The position numbers and the translations under genes are program-made. Under the pieces are notes generated by a model that was given only the letters and a program-made list of their open reading frames with translations, ran no database searches and had not been told where the DNA came from. Shown here piece by piece: positions 1-8,071 of a stretch of DNA of 64,000 nucleotides. Origin of the DNA: Winslowiella toletana (GTDB taxonomy: Bacteria; Pseudomonadota; Gammaproteobacteria; Enterobacterales; Enterobacteriaceae); the NCBI RefSeq assembly GCF_017875465.1, contig NZ_JAGGMQ010000001.1, forward strand, positions 2,046,001-2,110,000, in the 5' to 3' direction. Numbering within the stretch: the first letter of the stretch is position 1; every line of letters begins with the position of its first letter.

Positions 1-656
1 AGGCCTCCGTGCAGTCGTCCCTGATTCAGCGACATCACGCGGTAGTTGCGGCGTGCAATCAGCCCCATATCATGGGTCGCCATCAATACAGTCACGCCAA
101 CACGGTTAAACTCTTCGAACAGACGCAGAATATCTTCTGACAGTGCATCATCAAGGTTACCGGTCGGTTCATCCGCCAGCAGTACCGCAGGCTTATTCAC
201 CACCGCACGCGCAATGCCGACACGCTGCTGCTCACCGCCAGAGAGTTGAATCGGATAACTCTTCGCTTTGTCGAGCAGGCCCACTTTATCCAGCGCGGCC
301 GACACGCGACGGCGAATATCTTCACCGCTGGCCCCGGCGATAATCAGCGGGATCGCCACGTTGTCATACACCGAACGATCCATCAGCAGATGGTGATCCT
401 GAAAAATCATCCCAATCTGACGGCGCAAAAATGGCACTTCACGGCTTTTCAGGCGGCTAATATCATGGCCGCCAAACCAAATCTGACCGGCGCTTGGCCG
501 TTCAATGCCACAAATCAGCTTCAGCAAGGTACTTTTCCCTGCCCCGGAATGCCCGGTCAGAAACGCCATTTCTCCAGGTTGCAGATGGAAATCTACCCCC
601 TGAAGCGCTTGCCGACCGCCGAGATAAGCCTTACTGACCTCTTCAAAGCGAATCAT
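1..656 (-). CDS. ftsE: Cell division ATP-binding protein FtsE (3' end cut by window)
   Basis: This is the ATPase of the FtsEX complex, which sits at the division septum and signals to periplasmic amidase activators. The translation starts MIRFEEVSKAYLGG and carries a Walker A motif (GHSGAGKST), an ABC signature (LSGGEQQRV), a Walker B followed by Glu (LLADEPTGNLD) and a switch His (ATHD). About 218 codons are present, so only the last few residues are missing at base 1. The start at 656 has an AGGA Shine-Dalgarno and lies 5 nt after the ftsY stop, the usual ftsY-ftsE(-ftsX) operon arrangement. Identity is very likely. Confidence 0.97.
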   Translation of the reverse strand, partial: MIRFEEVSKAYLGGRQALQGVDFHLQPGEMAFLTGHSGAGKSTLLKLICGIERPSAGQIWFGGHDISRLKSREVPFLRRQIGMIFQDHHLLMDRSVYDNVAIPLIIAGASGEDIRRRVSAALDKVGLLDKAKSYPIQLSGGEQQRVGIARAVVNKPAVLLADEPTGNLDDALSEDILRLFEEFNRVGVTVLMATHDMGLIARRNYRVMSLNQGRLHGG

Positions 657-661
657 CCTAA

Positions 662-2122
662 TTAGTCCTCTCGGGCAAACAGTGCCTCAATAAAATCGTC
701 GGCCTTAAATGACCGTAAATCCTCGATACCTTCACCCACGCCGATATAGCGAATCGGAATGCTGAACTGGTCCGCCACCGAGAAAATCACGCCGCCTTTC
801 GCAGTGCCATCCAGTTTAGTCAACGTAATCCCGGTCAGTCCGACTGCTTCATGGAACAATTTAGTCTGACTGATCGCATTCTGCCCGGTACTGGCGTCGA
901 TGGTCAGCATCACTTCGTGTGGCGCTGCGTCATCCAGCTTCTTCATCACACGGGTGATCTTTTTCAGCTCTTCCATCAGGTGCGCTTTGTTCTGCAAGCG
1001 TCCGGCCGTGTCGGCAATCAGCACGTCTGCGCCGCGCGCTTTCGCCGCCTGAATCGCATCAAAAATCACCGAGGCGGAGTCCGCGCCGGTCTGCTGGGCG
1101 ATCACCGGAATATTATTGCGCTGACCCCACACCTGTAACTGTTCAACTGCGGCGGCACGGAAAGTGTCACCTGCCGCCAGCATCACCGATTTACCTTCCG
1201 CCTGATACTGGCGCGCCAGCTTACCGATAGTGGTGGTTTTACCCACGCCGTTCACCCCGACCATCAGAATCACAAACGGGGTTTTACCGCTGACATCCAG
1301 CGGCGCTTCGACTTTCGCCAGAATCTGCGACATTTCGGTTTTCAGCAAACCATACAGCGCTTCGGCATCGCGCAGCTGCTTACGATCTGCCTGCTGCGTC
1401 AGATTGGTGATAATACGACGCGTGGTGTCTACCCCAACGTCGGCAATCAGTAGCTGCTCTTCCAGCTCTTCAAACAGATCGTCGTCGATTTTCTTGCCAC
1501 GAAACAATCCGATAAATCCTGAACCGAGATTCTGGCGTGTTTTTACCAGGCTGCGTTTCAGACGGGCGAAGAAGCCCTCTTTGGTCGGACGTTCCTGCTC
1601 GACCAGCGCCGGGATCGGCGCCGTCTCTTCCGCTTCCGCGATCGCCTCTTCGTCAATAACGGCGACAGCATCGTCAGTCACAAGCGGCTCAGGTGCGACG
1701 ACTTCAGGCGCGATTTCAGGTTCAATAACCTGCGCCACTTCCGGTTCCGGCTCTGCTTCAGGCTGCGCGACCTGTAGCGGCTCATCTTCAGGCAGCCACT
1801 CTTCAGCTTCAGCAATCACTTCCGGCTGGACTGGCTCTGCGGCTTCAGCCATCGCTTCCGGCTGCGCTGGCTCTTCAGCTGGCGGCGCGGGGTGGCGCGT
1901 CTCTTCGGCTACCGTCTCAGTAACGGCGACAATCTCTTCAGCAACCTGCTCCGGAGTGTGTAACTCCGCCTCTGGCGGCGTGAGCGTTGCGGCATCCGAT
2001 GCATTTTCTGCAGCAGGCTGTTGTTCCTCTAACGTCTCTTTTTGCTCGTCCTGCGCGGCTGACGTCTCATCACGTCCAAATCCCAGCCAGGAAAAAAAGC
2101 CACGTTTTTTATCTTTTGCCAT
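662..2122 (-). CDS. ftsY: Signal recognition particle receptor FtsY
   Basis: This is the SRP receptor GTPase, which docks ribosome-nascent chain complexes at the inner membrane. The protein has 486 residues (E. coli 497). A basic N-terminus with FFSWLGFG (membrane-targeting helix) is followed by a long Glu/Ala/Pro-rich acidic A domain to about residue 185, then the NG GTPase domain: G1 GVNGVGKTTT near 289, DTAGRLQNK near 371 and TKLDGTAKGG near 435. It is first gene of the ftsYEX operon and divergent from rsmD. The 198-bp gap to rsmD holds no gene. The acidic region is Ala/Glu-repetitive, so its length varies between relatives. Confidence 0.98.
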   Translation of the reverse strand: MAKDKKRGFFSWLGFGRDETSAAQDEQKETLEEQQPAAENASDAATLTPPEAELHTPEQVAEEIVAVTETVAEETRHPAPPAEEPAQPEAMAEAAEPVQPEVIAEAEEWLPEDEPLQVAQPEAEPEPEVAQVIEPEIAPEVVAPEPLVTDDAVAVIDEEAIAEAEETAPIPALVEQERPTKEGFFARLKRSLVKTRQNLGSGFIGLFRGKKIDDDLFEELEEQLLIADVGVDTTRRIITNLTQQADRKQLRDAEALYGLLKTEMSQILAKVEAPLDVSGKTPFVILMVGVNGVGKTTTIGKLARQYQAEGKSVMLAAGDTFRAAAVEQLQVWGQRNNIPVIAQQTGADSASVIFDAIQAAKARGADVLIADTAGRLQNKAHLMEELKKITRVMKKLDDAAPHEVMLTIDASTGQNAISQTKLFHEAVGLTGITLTKLDGTAKGGVIFSVADQFSIPIRYIGVGEGIEDLRSFKADDFIEALFARED

Positions 2123-2320
2123 TGTGCAACCACACTCCTCGACAGCTAAAACCCGGTCGACTGCGCGTCCAGGGCTATAAGACTAATGCGAAAATAACCT
2201 GATAATGAATCCCTTAGTCTAACACTTTCCACGCAGCGCTACACCAGCACCCTTTTTAACGTTTCCTCAACCCAATTAGCCCGTTAAACTACGCAACAAA
2301 TTATTACGGACTTAATAAAG

Positions 2321-2926
2321 ATGAATAAAAAACCCCGCAGCGGTGGCGCCGGACAGATCCGCATTATTGGCGGCCAGTGGCGCGGCCGTAAATTGCCGGT
2401 GCCGGACAGCGCCGGTTTGCGCCCGACGACCGATCGGGTGCGTGAGACGTTGTTTAACTGGCTGGCGGCGGATATCCAGCAGGCGCGCTGTCTTGACTGT
2501 TTTGCCGGCAGCGGTGCGTTGGGGCTGGAAGCGCTGTCGCGCCATGCCGCTTCGGCTACGCTATTAGAACTGGAACGCCCGGTGGCTCAGCAGCTGGAGA
2601 AAAATCTGGCGACGCTGGGCGCAAAAAATGGTCGGGTGGTTAACGCCAATACGCTAAGCTGGCTGGCGCAGCAGGGCGAACCGCACGATCTGGTATTTAT
2701 TGACCCCCCTTTCCGCAAAGGATTGCTGGATCAGACGCTCAGCCTGCTGGAAAGCCACCACTGGCTGGCGGAAGGCGCGCTGATTTATGTGGAGAGTGAA
2801 GTCGAAAACGGCATGCCGCCGGTACCGGTTAACTGGCATTTGCACCGCGAAAAAATCGCCGGGCAAGTGGCTTATCGTTTATATGTTCGTCAGGCCATCA
2901 ACAAGGAGAATGATGATGCTGCTTAA
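2321..2926 (+). CDS. rsmD: 16S rRNA (guanine966-N2)-methyltransferase RsmD
   Basis: This enzyme methylates G966 of 16S rRNA in the assembled 30S subunit using SAM. The 201-residue protein starts MNKKPRSGGAGQIRIIGG, has the substrate-side motif RPTTDRVRETLFNWL, the SAM-binding stretch LDCFAGSGALGLEALSR, and the catalytic DPPF motif (FIDPPFRKG). Length matches the E. coli protein (198 residues). It is divergent from ftsY and overlaps the start of yhhL, as in E. coli. Confidence 0.97.
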   Translation: MNKKPRSGGAGQIRIIGGQWRGRKLPVPDSAGLRPTTDRVRETLFNWLAADIQQARCLDCFAGSGALGLEALSRHAASATLLELERPVAQQLEKNLATLGAKNGRVVNANTLSWLAQQGEPHDLVFIDPPFRKGLLDQTLSLLESHHWLAEGALIYVESEVENGMPPVPVNWHLHREKIAGQVAYRLYVRQAINKENDDAA

Positions 2927-3185
2927 TCTTGGACGTTTACTGATGCTGTGCGTCTGGGCCTTTCTGTTACTGAATGTGGTCCAGCCATTCCCGAAACCTT
3001 TAAAATATTTCGTTGATATTGCGCTGTTTTTTATGGTGGTGATGCACGGTTTGCAGCTGGTATTGCTGCGCGCTACGCAGCCAAAAGACGGGCCGCAGCT
3101 CAGCAAACTAACTCAGGCGAAAATCTTTTTCTTTGGTGTCTTTGAACTGCTGGCCTGGCAAAAAAAACATTATCCCAAACAATAA
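2916..3185 (+). CDS. yhhL: YhhL-type DUF1145 inner membrane protein
   Basis: This is a small inner membrane protein of unknown function (DUF1145) found after rsmD in Enterobacterales. Three ATG codons lie in tandem (2910, 2913, 2916). AAGGAG at 2903-2908 is best spaced for 2916, giving MLLNLGRLLMLCVWAF and about 89 residues. Two hydrophobic segments are visible (LLMLCVWAFLLLNVV and YFVDIALFFMVVMHGLQLVL), followed by a conserved C-terminal FGVFELLAWQKKHYPK. The start lies inside the 3' end of rsmD, so translation is probably coupled. Confidence 0.9.
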   Translation: MLLNLGRLLMLCVWAFLLLNVVQPFPKPLKYFVDIALFFMVVMHGLQLVLLRATQPKDGPQLSKLTQAKIFFFGVFELLAWQKKHYPKQ

Positions 3186-3186
3186 G

Positions 3187-3290
3187 ACGGGCGGCGAAAA
3201 CGGCTCCCCAGCACTGCCCGTAGGGGCGGCGTTTTCGCCGCTCGTGTCGATGAGTTGCACGATACGTAATGATGGCGTTCTCGCCGCCCG
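3187..3290. repeat. GC-rich composite palindromic repeat, copy 1
   Basis: About 104 bp made of three short palindromic blocks built on GGGCGGCGAAAACG/CGTTTTCGCCGC, with a GATACGTAATGATGGCG spacer. It fills the gap between the convergent yhhL and yhhM. The same unit recurs at 9470, 10490, 16898, 21877, 24362 and, decayed, at 31950. Confidence 0.85.
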
Positions 3291-3292
3291 CA

Positions 3293-3649
3293 TTACGGCG
3301 TTGGCACAAAGCTGACAAAACGCGAGCCTTTGACCTGCAATTTACCCTGCACGCCCTTATCAATCTGATGATAATCCTCGGCATTCAGCACCAGCTTAAA
3401 ATCACCGGCGCCATTTAACGGATGGAACCAGGCTTCATAGCGCATATCTTCAACCGGGATCACTTCACGCTGACGCGAACGGCGACTGGATGCCGGAAAC
3501 TCACGTTTAGCTTTCACTTCCACCGGGATAGCACGCAGCGGAGAGGCGTCATTCACCGCCACTTCGCGCCGCTGCTTAATAAACTGGCGGGTGGCAAGAA
3601 TGGCGATAATCGCCAGGACGATGAAAAAGATTAGCGGTGGCTTGCTCAT
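3293..3649 (-). CDS. yhhM: YhhM-type DUF2500 protein
   Basis: A 118-residue protein of the DUF2500 family (E. coli YhhM is about the same length), function unknown. One N-terminal membrane segment (LIFFIVLAIIAILATRQFI) is followed by a basic region and a soluble domain with YEAWFHPLNGAGDFKLVL and EDYHQIDKGVQGKL. A membrane anchor with a cytosolic or periplasmic domain is likely. Its stop codon lies three bases beyond repeat copy 1, so the repeat abuts the coding end. Confidence 0.92.
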   Translation of the reverse strand: MSKPPLIFFIVLAIIAILATRQFIKQRREVAVNDASPLRAIPVEVKAKREFPASSRRSRQREVIPVEDMRYEAWFHPLNGAGDFKLVLNAEDYHQIDKGVQGKLQVKGSRFVSFVPTP

Positions 3650-3820
3650 GTTTCTCCCGTGCTTCAGGTTCTCAGTTGATAAATTTTAGCCGGGCAAAAG
3701 CATACAACCAGATTGCTACCATTGTCACATGCAGAGCGCGTAATCTAGACTGAGATCGATACTACGGGAAAATAATATTCAGGTTTTACGGACATAAGTC
3801 CCCACAAAAAGGAAAAAATT

Positions 3821-4447
3821 ATGCTTTGGTCCTTTTTAGCCGTGCTGTTTTCGGGCTGGTTGTATGTTGATGCATCTTATCGTGGTCCGCAGTGGCAACG
3901 CTGGGTATTTAAGCCGGTGACGCTGCTGCTGTTGCTGGCCTGGGCATGGCAGGCGCCGGTACTGAGCAGCGCCGAATACCTGATCTTATTCGGGCTGCTG
4001 GCGACACTGATCGGTGATGCGCTGACGCTGCTGCCGCAACAACGCATGCTGTATGCCATCGGGGCGTTTTTCCTTTCGCACCTGCTGTATACCATCAGTT
4101 TTGCCGGACACATGACGCTGGCCTTCTTCTGGCCGATTCCGCTGACGCTGGTGATTGTCGGCGCGCTGCTAATCGCCGCCATCTGGACGCGCCTGGAAGA
4201 GTTGCGCTGGCCGATTTGCACCTTTATTGGCATGACGCTGGTGATGGTATGGCTGACGGCAGAGCAATATTACTTTAGCCCAACCGACTACAGCTTCTCG
4301 CTGCTGGCAGGCACCCTGTTCCTGCTGCTGGCGAATATTGTCTGGTTTCTCAGTCACTACCGCCGCCGTTTCAATGCTGATCGCGCCATTGTCGCCGCCA
4401 GCTACTTTCTTGGTCACTTCCTGATTGTGCGTTCCCTCTACCTCTGA
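3821..4447 (+). CDS. yhhN: YhhN family membrane protein (TMEM86/lysoplasmalogenase-like)
   Basis: A 208-residue polytopic membrane protein of the YhhN family, which is related to eukaryotic TMEM86B lysoplasmalogenase. A role in lipid metabolism is inferred from family only. About seven or eight hydrophobic segments run through it. Conserved polar positions within membrane segments include [10 protein letters not shown] and FFLSHLLYT. The start has AAGGAAAAAATT directly upstream. It precedes zntA, as in E. coli. Confidence 0.93.
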   Translation: MLWSFLAVLFSGWLYVDASYRGPQWQRWVFKPVTLLLLLAWAWQAPVLSSAEYLILFGLLATLIGDALTLLPQQRMLYAIGAFFLSHLLYTISFAGHMTLAFFWPIPLTLVIVGALLIAAIWTRLEELRWPICTFIGMTLVMVWLTAEQYYFSPTDYSFSLLAGTLFLLLANIVWFLSHYRRRFNADRAIVAASYFLGHFLIVRSLYL

Positions 4448-4461
4448 CCGGCAACAGAGAC

Positions 4462-4493
4462 TTGACTCTGGAGTTGACTCCAGAGTGTAGGAT
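4462..4493 (+). promoter_or_regulatory. zntA promoter with ZntR operator
   Basis: A MerR-type promoter: -35 TTGACT (4462-4467), a 20-bp spacer and -10 TAGGAT (4488-4493). The long spacer is filled by the dyad ACTCTGGAGTTGACTCCAGA (from 4465). This matches the known E. coli zntA promoter, where Zn(II)-bound ZntR untwists an overlong spacer. The zntR gene itself is not in this window. Confidence 0.93.
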
Positions 4494-4544
4494 GTCAGTA
4501 CAGGCGGACAGTATCGTCCGCCGTCTGACTCTTTGGGAGGTTTT

Positions 4545-6800
4545 ATGCACCAACACTCTTCCTGCGGCTGTGGCCAACGCCACGCGGCGAAAAAACCTGC
4601 CTGCAACACCCCGGCACGCCCGGTTATGCAGAAAATCACCGCTATTTCCGCCGCGCCGGTTGAAGGCGCCTGTTGTCAGGACGCTGCCTGCGCATCAGGC
4701 GATGACCCCGACGATGAGGGCGACAGGCCCGTTGCCGGCGAACAATTTAGCTGGCTTATCAGCGGCATGGACTGCCCGAGCTGCGCACGCAAAATCGAAA
4801 CTGCAGTTAACCGTCTTAAGGGAGTCAGCCACGCCCGGGTGATCTACGCCACCGAAAAACTAGTGGTCAATGCGGGCAGCGATATCACTAAGAGTGTCGA
4901 ACAGGCGGTTAACAAGGCCGGTTTTAAGCTGAAAAGTGCCAAAACCGACGCGCCGCAGGCCAGTTTCTGGCAGGAAAATCGCGCCATTATTTTGCTTAGC
5001 CTGCTGATGCTGGCCAGCTGGATCCTCAGCGGTATTGATGAAACCAGCGGTCAACTGGCGTTTATCGCCACCACGCTGGCCGGAATCTGGCCGGTCGGCA
5101 AAAAAGCGCTGCAGCTGATGCGCAGCGGAACGCCATTTGCCATTGAAACCCTGATGAGTATTGCCGCCATCGGTGCGCTGTTTATCGGCGCTACCGCCGA
5201 AGCCGCCATGGTGTTGCTGCTGTTTTTACTCGGCGAACGGCTGGAATCCTTTGCCGCCAGTCGCGCCCGACGCGGTGTGACCGCACTGATGGCGCTGAAG
5301 CCAGACAACGCGGTGCGCCTGCGCGGCGACCAGCGTCAAACCGTCGCGGTCGACAGCCTGCGCCCTGGCGATATCATTGAAGTGGCGGCGGGCGCTCGCT
5401 TACCGGCCGATGCTTTACTGCTCGACGCCTTTGCCAGCTTTGACGAAAGCGCCCTCACCGGTGAGTCAGTACCGGCTGAACGCCAGCAGGGTGAAAAAGT
5501 GGCCGCAGGCTGCACCAGTGTTGATCGTCAGGTGCGGATGGAAGTGGTGTCACGCAGTGGTGAAAGCGCCATTGATCGCATTCTGCATCTGATTGAGCAG
5601 GCCGAACAGCGCCGTGCGCCGATTGAGCGCTTTCTCGATCGTTTCAGCCGCTATTACACGCCAGCGATTATGGCGCTGGCACTGCTGGTAACGCTGATCC
5701 CACCGCTGTTGTTTGCCGCAGCGTGGCAACCCTGGATCTACAAGGGGCTGACGCTGCTGCTGATTGGTTGCCCGTGCGCGCTGGTGATCTCGACCCCGGC
5801 GGCAATTACCTCCGCACTGGCGGCCGCCACCCGTCGCGGTGCGCTGATTAAAGGCGGCGCGGCGCTGGAAAGTCTCGGCGCGGTGCGTACTGTCGCCTTT
5901 GATAAAACCGGCACGCTGACGGAAGGCAAACCGGTGATCACCGATGTGGTGGTGCTGGATAACGCCGATCCGTCGGCCCTGCTGTTAAAAGCGGCGGCGG
6001 TTGAAAGCGGATCATCGCACCCACTGGCGCGCGCGATTGTCGCCCATGCCAGCGCGCTGAATCAGCCGATCCCGTTTGCCAGCGATCAGCGTACACTGGC
6101 GGGCAGCGGCGTCGAAGCCACGGTCAACGGACGCCAGTTGTTGATCACTGCGCCAGCCAGACTGACGCAGCTGACAGATGCACAGCAGGCGCAGATTGCC
6201 GCACTGCAGTCCGCTGGAAAAACCACCGTCGTGCTGCTGGAAGATCAGCTGCCAATTGGTCTGATTGCGCTGCGCGACCGTGTGCGTGACGATGCCAGGC
6301 AGGCGCTTGATCAGCTAACAGCGCTGGGGATTACCAGTATCATGCTGACCGGCGACAACCCACGGGCGGCGGCGGCGATTGCCGCTGAGCTGGGCATCGA
6401 TTATCGCGCCAGCCTGTTACCGGCCGATAAAGTACAGGCGGTGGTGGAACTGAATCAGCAGCAGCCGGTAGCGATGGTGGGTGACGGTATTAATGATGCG
6501 CCAGCGATGAAAGCGGCAACCATTGGCATTGCGATGGGCAGCGGCAGCGACGTCGCGCTGGAAACCGCCGACGCCGCGCTGACGCACAATCATCTGACAG
6601 GCCTCGCGGCAATGATCCGCTTGTCGCGCGCCACCCATGCCAATATCCGGCAGAATATCGCCATCGCGCTGGGGCTGAAGGCGGTATTTCTGCTGACCAC
6701 GCTGTCAGGGATCACCGGATTGTGGCTGGCGGTGCTGGCTGATTCGGGCGCGACGGCGCTGGTTACCGCTAATGCATTGCGATTATTGCAGAAGAAATGA
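4545..6800 (+). CDS. zntA: Zn(II)/Cd(II)/Pb(II)-exporting P1B-type ATPase ZntA
   Basis: This ATPase exports Zn, Cd and Pb ions across the inner membrane. I start at 4545 because GGGAGG lies just upstream (4535-4540), giving MHQHSSCGCGQRH and 751 residues. A His/Cys-rich N-terminus is followed by a heavy-metal-associated domain with GMDCPSC (about 74-80), paired membrane helices, the TGES actuator loop, the transport motif CPC (409-411), phosphorylation site DKTGTLT (Asp453) and GDGINDAP (about 646). All key residues are intact. The ZntR-type promoter upstream implies zinc-induced expression. Confidence 0.97.
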   Translation: MHQHSSCGCGQRHAAKKPACNTPARPVMQKITAISAAPVEGACCQDAACASGDDPDDEGDRPVAGEQFSWLISGMDCPSCARKIETAVNRLKGVSHARVIYATEKLVVNAGSDITKSVEQAVNKAGFKLKSAKTDAPQASFWQENRAIILLSLLMLASWILSGIDETSGQLAFIATTLAGIWPVGKKALQLMRSGTPFAIETLMSIAAIGALFIGATAEAAMVLLLFLLGERLESFAASRARRGVTALMALKPDNAVRLRGDQRQTVAVDSLRPGDIIEVAAGARLPADALLLDAFASFDESALTGESVPAERQQGEKVAAGCTSVDRQVRMEVVSRSGESAIDRILHLIEQAEQRRAPIERFLDRFSRYYTPAIMALALLVTLIPPLLFAAAWQPWIYKGLTLLLIGCPCALVISTPAAITSALAAATRRGALIKGGAALESLGAVRTVAFDKTGTLTEGKPVITDVVVLDNADPSALLLKAAAVESGSSHPLARAIVAHASALNQPIPFASDQRTLAGSGVEATVNGRQLLITAPARLTQLTDAQQAQIAALQSAGKTTVVLLEDQLPIGLIALRDRVRDDARQALDQLTALGITSIMLTGDNPRAAAAIAAELGIDYRASLLPADKVQAVVELNQQQPVAMVGDGINDAPAMKAATIGIAMGSGSDVALETADAALTHNHLTGLAAMIRLSRATHANIRQNIAIALGLKAVFLLTTLSGITGLWLAVLADSGATALVTANALRLLQKK

Positions 6801-6962
6801 ATACTTTGAAGCAGGAGACGTCAACAGGGCGACGCTAATATTAAAAGAGAAAAAATCATCCATTCTTATTAAATATAGATTTAACTGTAGGCATTAATAA
6901 TTATATTTAAGAAATAAGTTATTACTGCCTGTTAATGCAATTGTTTATAAAATCTTAGCCGT

Positions 6963-6994
6963 AAAAAAACCGACTGGTGAAGTCGGTTTTTTTA
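6963..6994. terminator. Bidirectional Rho-independent terminator
   Basis: Stem CCGACT...AGTCGG (6970-6975/6981-6986), flanked by an A-run on the left and a T-run on the right. It can end the antisense RNA (minus) and zntA transcripts (plus). The region 6801-6962 holds no gene; it has a weak AT-rich inverted repeat near 6889-6935. Confidence 0.85.
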
Positions 6995-7046
6995 CACGTT
7001 ACTCAGACAGATTTACACTGGCCGAATGAGAACGTCATCATCTAAC
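6963..7046 (-). ncRNA. AgrA/AgrB-like antisense RNA to dinQ leader
   Basis: On the minus strand, TTGCGA (7081-7076) and TAATAT (7058-7053) are 17 bp apart. Transcription would start near 7046 and run to a hairpin and U-run at 6994-6963, an RNA of about 84 nt. Its first 20 nt are the complement of TGAGAACGTCATCATCTAAC. That sequence occurs at 7027-7046 and again at 7224-7243 inside the presumed dinQ leader, so the RNA can pair in trans with dinQ mRNA about 75 nt before its start codon. E. coli AgrA and AgrB are known RNAs of about this size that repress dinQ. The call rests on promoter, repeat and terminator; expression is not shown. Confidence 0.8.
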
Positions 7047-7107
7047 GTTTCAATATTATTATTTTAAAGAAAATTTCGCAAGCGGCTGCTGGAAATTTAT
7101 GCGACGG

Positions 7108-7124
7108 CCAGTATAATCATCTGG
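7108..7124 (+). promoter_or_regulatory. Candidate dinQ promoter -10 under a CCAG-N9-CTGG dyad
   Basis: TATAAT (7112-7117) sits inside the dyad CCAG...CTGG (7108-7124). A weak -35 candidate CTGGAA lies 17 bp upstream (7089-7094). Transcription from here would give a leader of about 190 nt before the dinQ start at 7318. E. coli dinQ is SOS-regulated, but I do not see a standard LexA box (CTGT-N8-ACAG) here. Confidence 0.45.
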
Positions 7125-7286
7125 TTAGCTCTGGGACGCTTTCACTCTGGCAATACGCTAATACGTTTTTTAAGACCTGGCCAGCTGTACGGGTGGTGCC
7201 GTTATCTGGCGCTCTGGCGGGAGTGAGAACGTCATCATCTAACAATGAGATATATTCCGTGACAGGCATCGTATGAGCAAGCGGGA

Positions 7287-7326
7287 ATCATCTCACTCCG
7301 TTTTAAGGAGAAAACGGGTGATTGAT
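7287..7326 (+). promoter_or_regulatory. Start-codon-sequestering hairpin of dinQ mRNA
   Basis: TCAC-T-CCGTTTT (7293-7304) pairs with AAAACGGGTGA (7311-7321). The Shine-Dalgarno AAGGAG (7305-7310) is in the loop and the GTG start is in the stem. A further ATCA/TGAT pair (7287-7290/7323-7326) extends it. Such locking fits type I toxins such as TisB and DinQ, which need an upstream standby site that the antisense RNA blocks. Confidence 0.7.
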
Positions 7327-7401
7327 AAAGCAATCATTGTTCTCGGAGCGTTAATCGCGCTACTGGAACTGATCCGTAATCTGCTTCAGTTGCTGGGCTG
7401 A
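7318..7401 (+). CDS. dinQ: DinQ-like type I toxin membrane peptide (27 aa)
   Basis: The GTG start at 7318 reads a 27-residue peptide, MIDKAIIVLGALIALLELIR then NLLQLLG. From memory, E. coli DinQ differs only at about two positions. It is one hydrophobic helix with an N-terminal Asp/Lys pair and a central Glu/Arg, as expected for an inner-membrane peptide that depolarises the membrane. In E. coli dinQ lies elsewhere (near arsR/gor), so its place between zntA and tusA is different. The upstream hairpin, repeated antisense target and downstream terminator make a complete unit. Identity rests on peptide likeness plus architecture. Confidence 0.9.
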   Translation: MIDKAIIVLGALIALLELIRNLLQLLG

Positions 7402-7417
7402 TAATGGAAACGTAGCT

Positions 7418-7450
7418 AAGGTTGGGGAGCAACTACTCCCCAACCTTTAA
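7418..7450 (+). terminator. dinQ terminator
   Basis: A strong hairpin AAGGTTGGGGAG (7418-7429) / CTCCCCAACCTTT (7436-7447), 17 nt after the dinQ stop. Confidence 0.88.
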
Positions 7451-7549
7451 TATATTGTCAGGGTGACCGAATGCCAGCATTAGACGAAAATCTAACGCGT
7501 CATCAGTCAGGAAAAATGATTTCATATAAAAATAATATTAAATTAATCA

Positions 7550-7620
7550 ATACCCTAAATAATTCGAGTTGCAGGAAGGCGGCAAGCCCGCTCATCTGCA
7601 ACTTGAAGTATAATGGGTAT
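7550..7620. repeat. 71-bp imperfect inverted repeat (MITE/ERIC-like)
   Basis: The ends ATACCC (7550-7555) and GGGTAT (7615-7620) bound nested arms AGTTGCAG...CTGCAACT. Elements beginning ATACCCTAAATAATTCGAG are common in intergenic DNA of Erwiniaceae, Serratia and Yersinia, from memory. It lies between dinQ and tusA; the flanking bases 7451-7549 and 7621-7653 show no gene. Confidence 0.75.
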
Positions 7621-7653
7621 AAATATCAAATCATTTGCAAAGTTCGTACCGGG

Positions 7654-7899
7654 TCACAACCCTTTCTTCAGCAGATACTTATATGGCGTGGTCTCCACTG
7701 ACTGCGCCAGCAGAGTATGTTCCATAAAACGGCAAAAACCGGGAATATCGCGGGTGGTGGCCGGGTCATCGGCAATAATCAGCAAGGTTTCCCCTTCCTG
7801 CATCACGCGCACGGCTTTGCGCACCATCATCACCGGCTCCGGGCAGCGCAGGCCCAGGGCATCTAAAGTTTGATCCGGGTTGGCGAAGATATCGCTCAT
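7654..7899 (-). CDS. tusA: Sulfur carrier protein TusA
   Basis: TusA takes persulfide sulfur from IscS and passes it through TusBCD/TusE to MnmA for 2-thiouridine in tRNA. The 81-residue protein has the diagnostic [11 protein letters not shown] with the active Cys near residue 19, followed by [22 protein letters not shown]. Length matches E. coli TusA. It is transcribed away from yhhQ. Confidence 0.97.
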   Translation of the reverse strand: MSDIFANPDQTLDALGLRCPEPVMMVRKAVRVMQEGETLLIIADDPATTRDIPGFCRFMEHTLLAQSVETTPYKYLLKKGL

Positions 7900-8071
7900 A
7901 ACACTCTGATTACCGCATATTGATAAGATTGCCGCTTATTCTACCCTTGAGTGCCTGCGGTGCAAGTCAGATGCGCGACGTTAACGTTTGCGTTAAAATT
8001 AACCATTGCAATAGAAGATGAAATCGGTAAGATTCCGGCCCGTTGCAAGCTAATGCTTACAATTAACACTA

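Noticed and set aside
1230..2180. A 316-codon frame opposite ftsY
   Set aside because: Ser/Ala/Gly-rich low-complexity shadow of the FtsY acidic domain; no start signal.
7100..7300. LexA box for dinQ
   Set aside because: Scanned for CTGT-N8-ACAG and close variants; none found. The CCAG-N9-CTGG dyad has the wrong half-site orientation.
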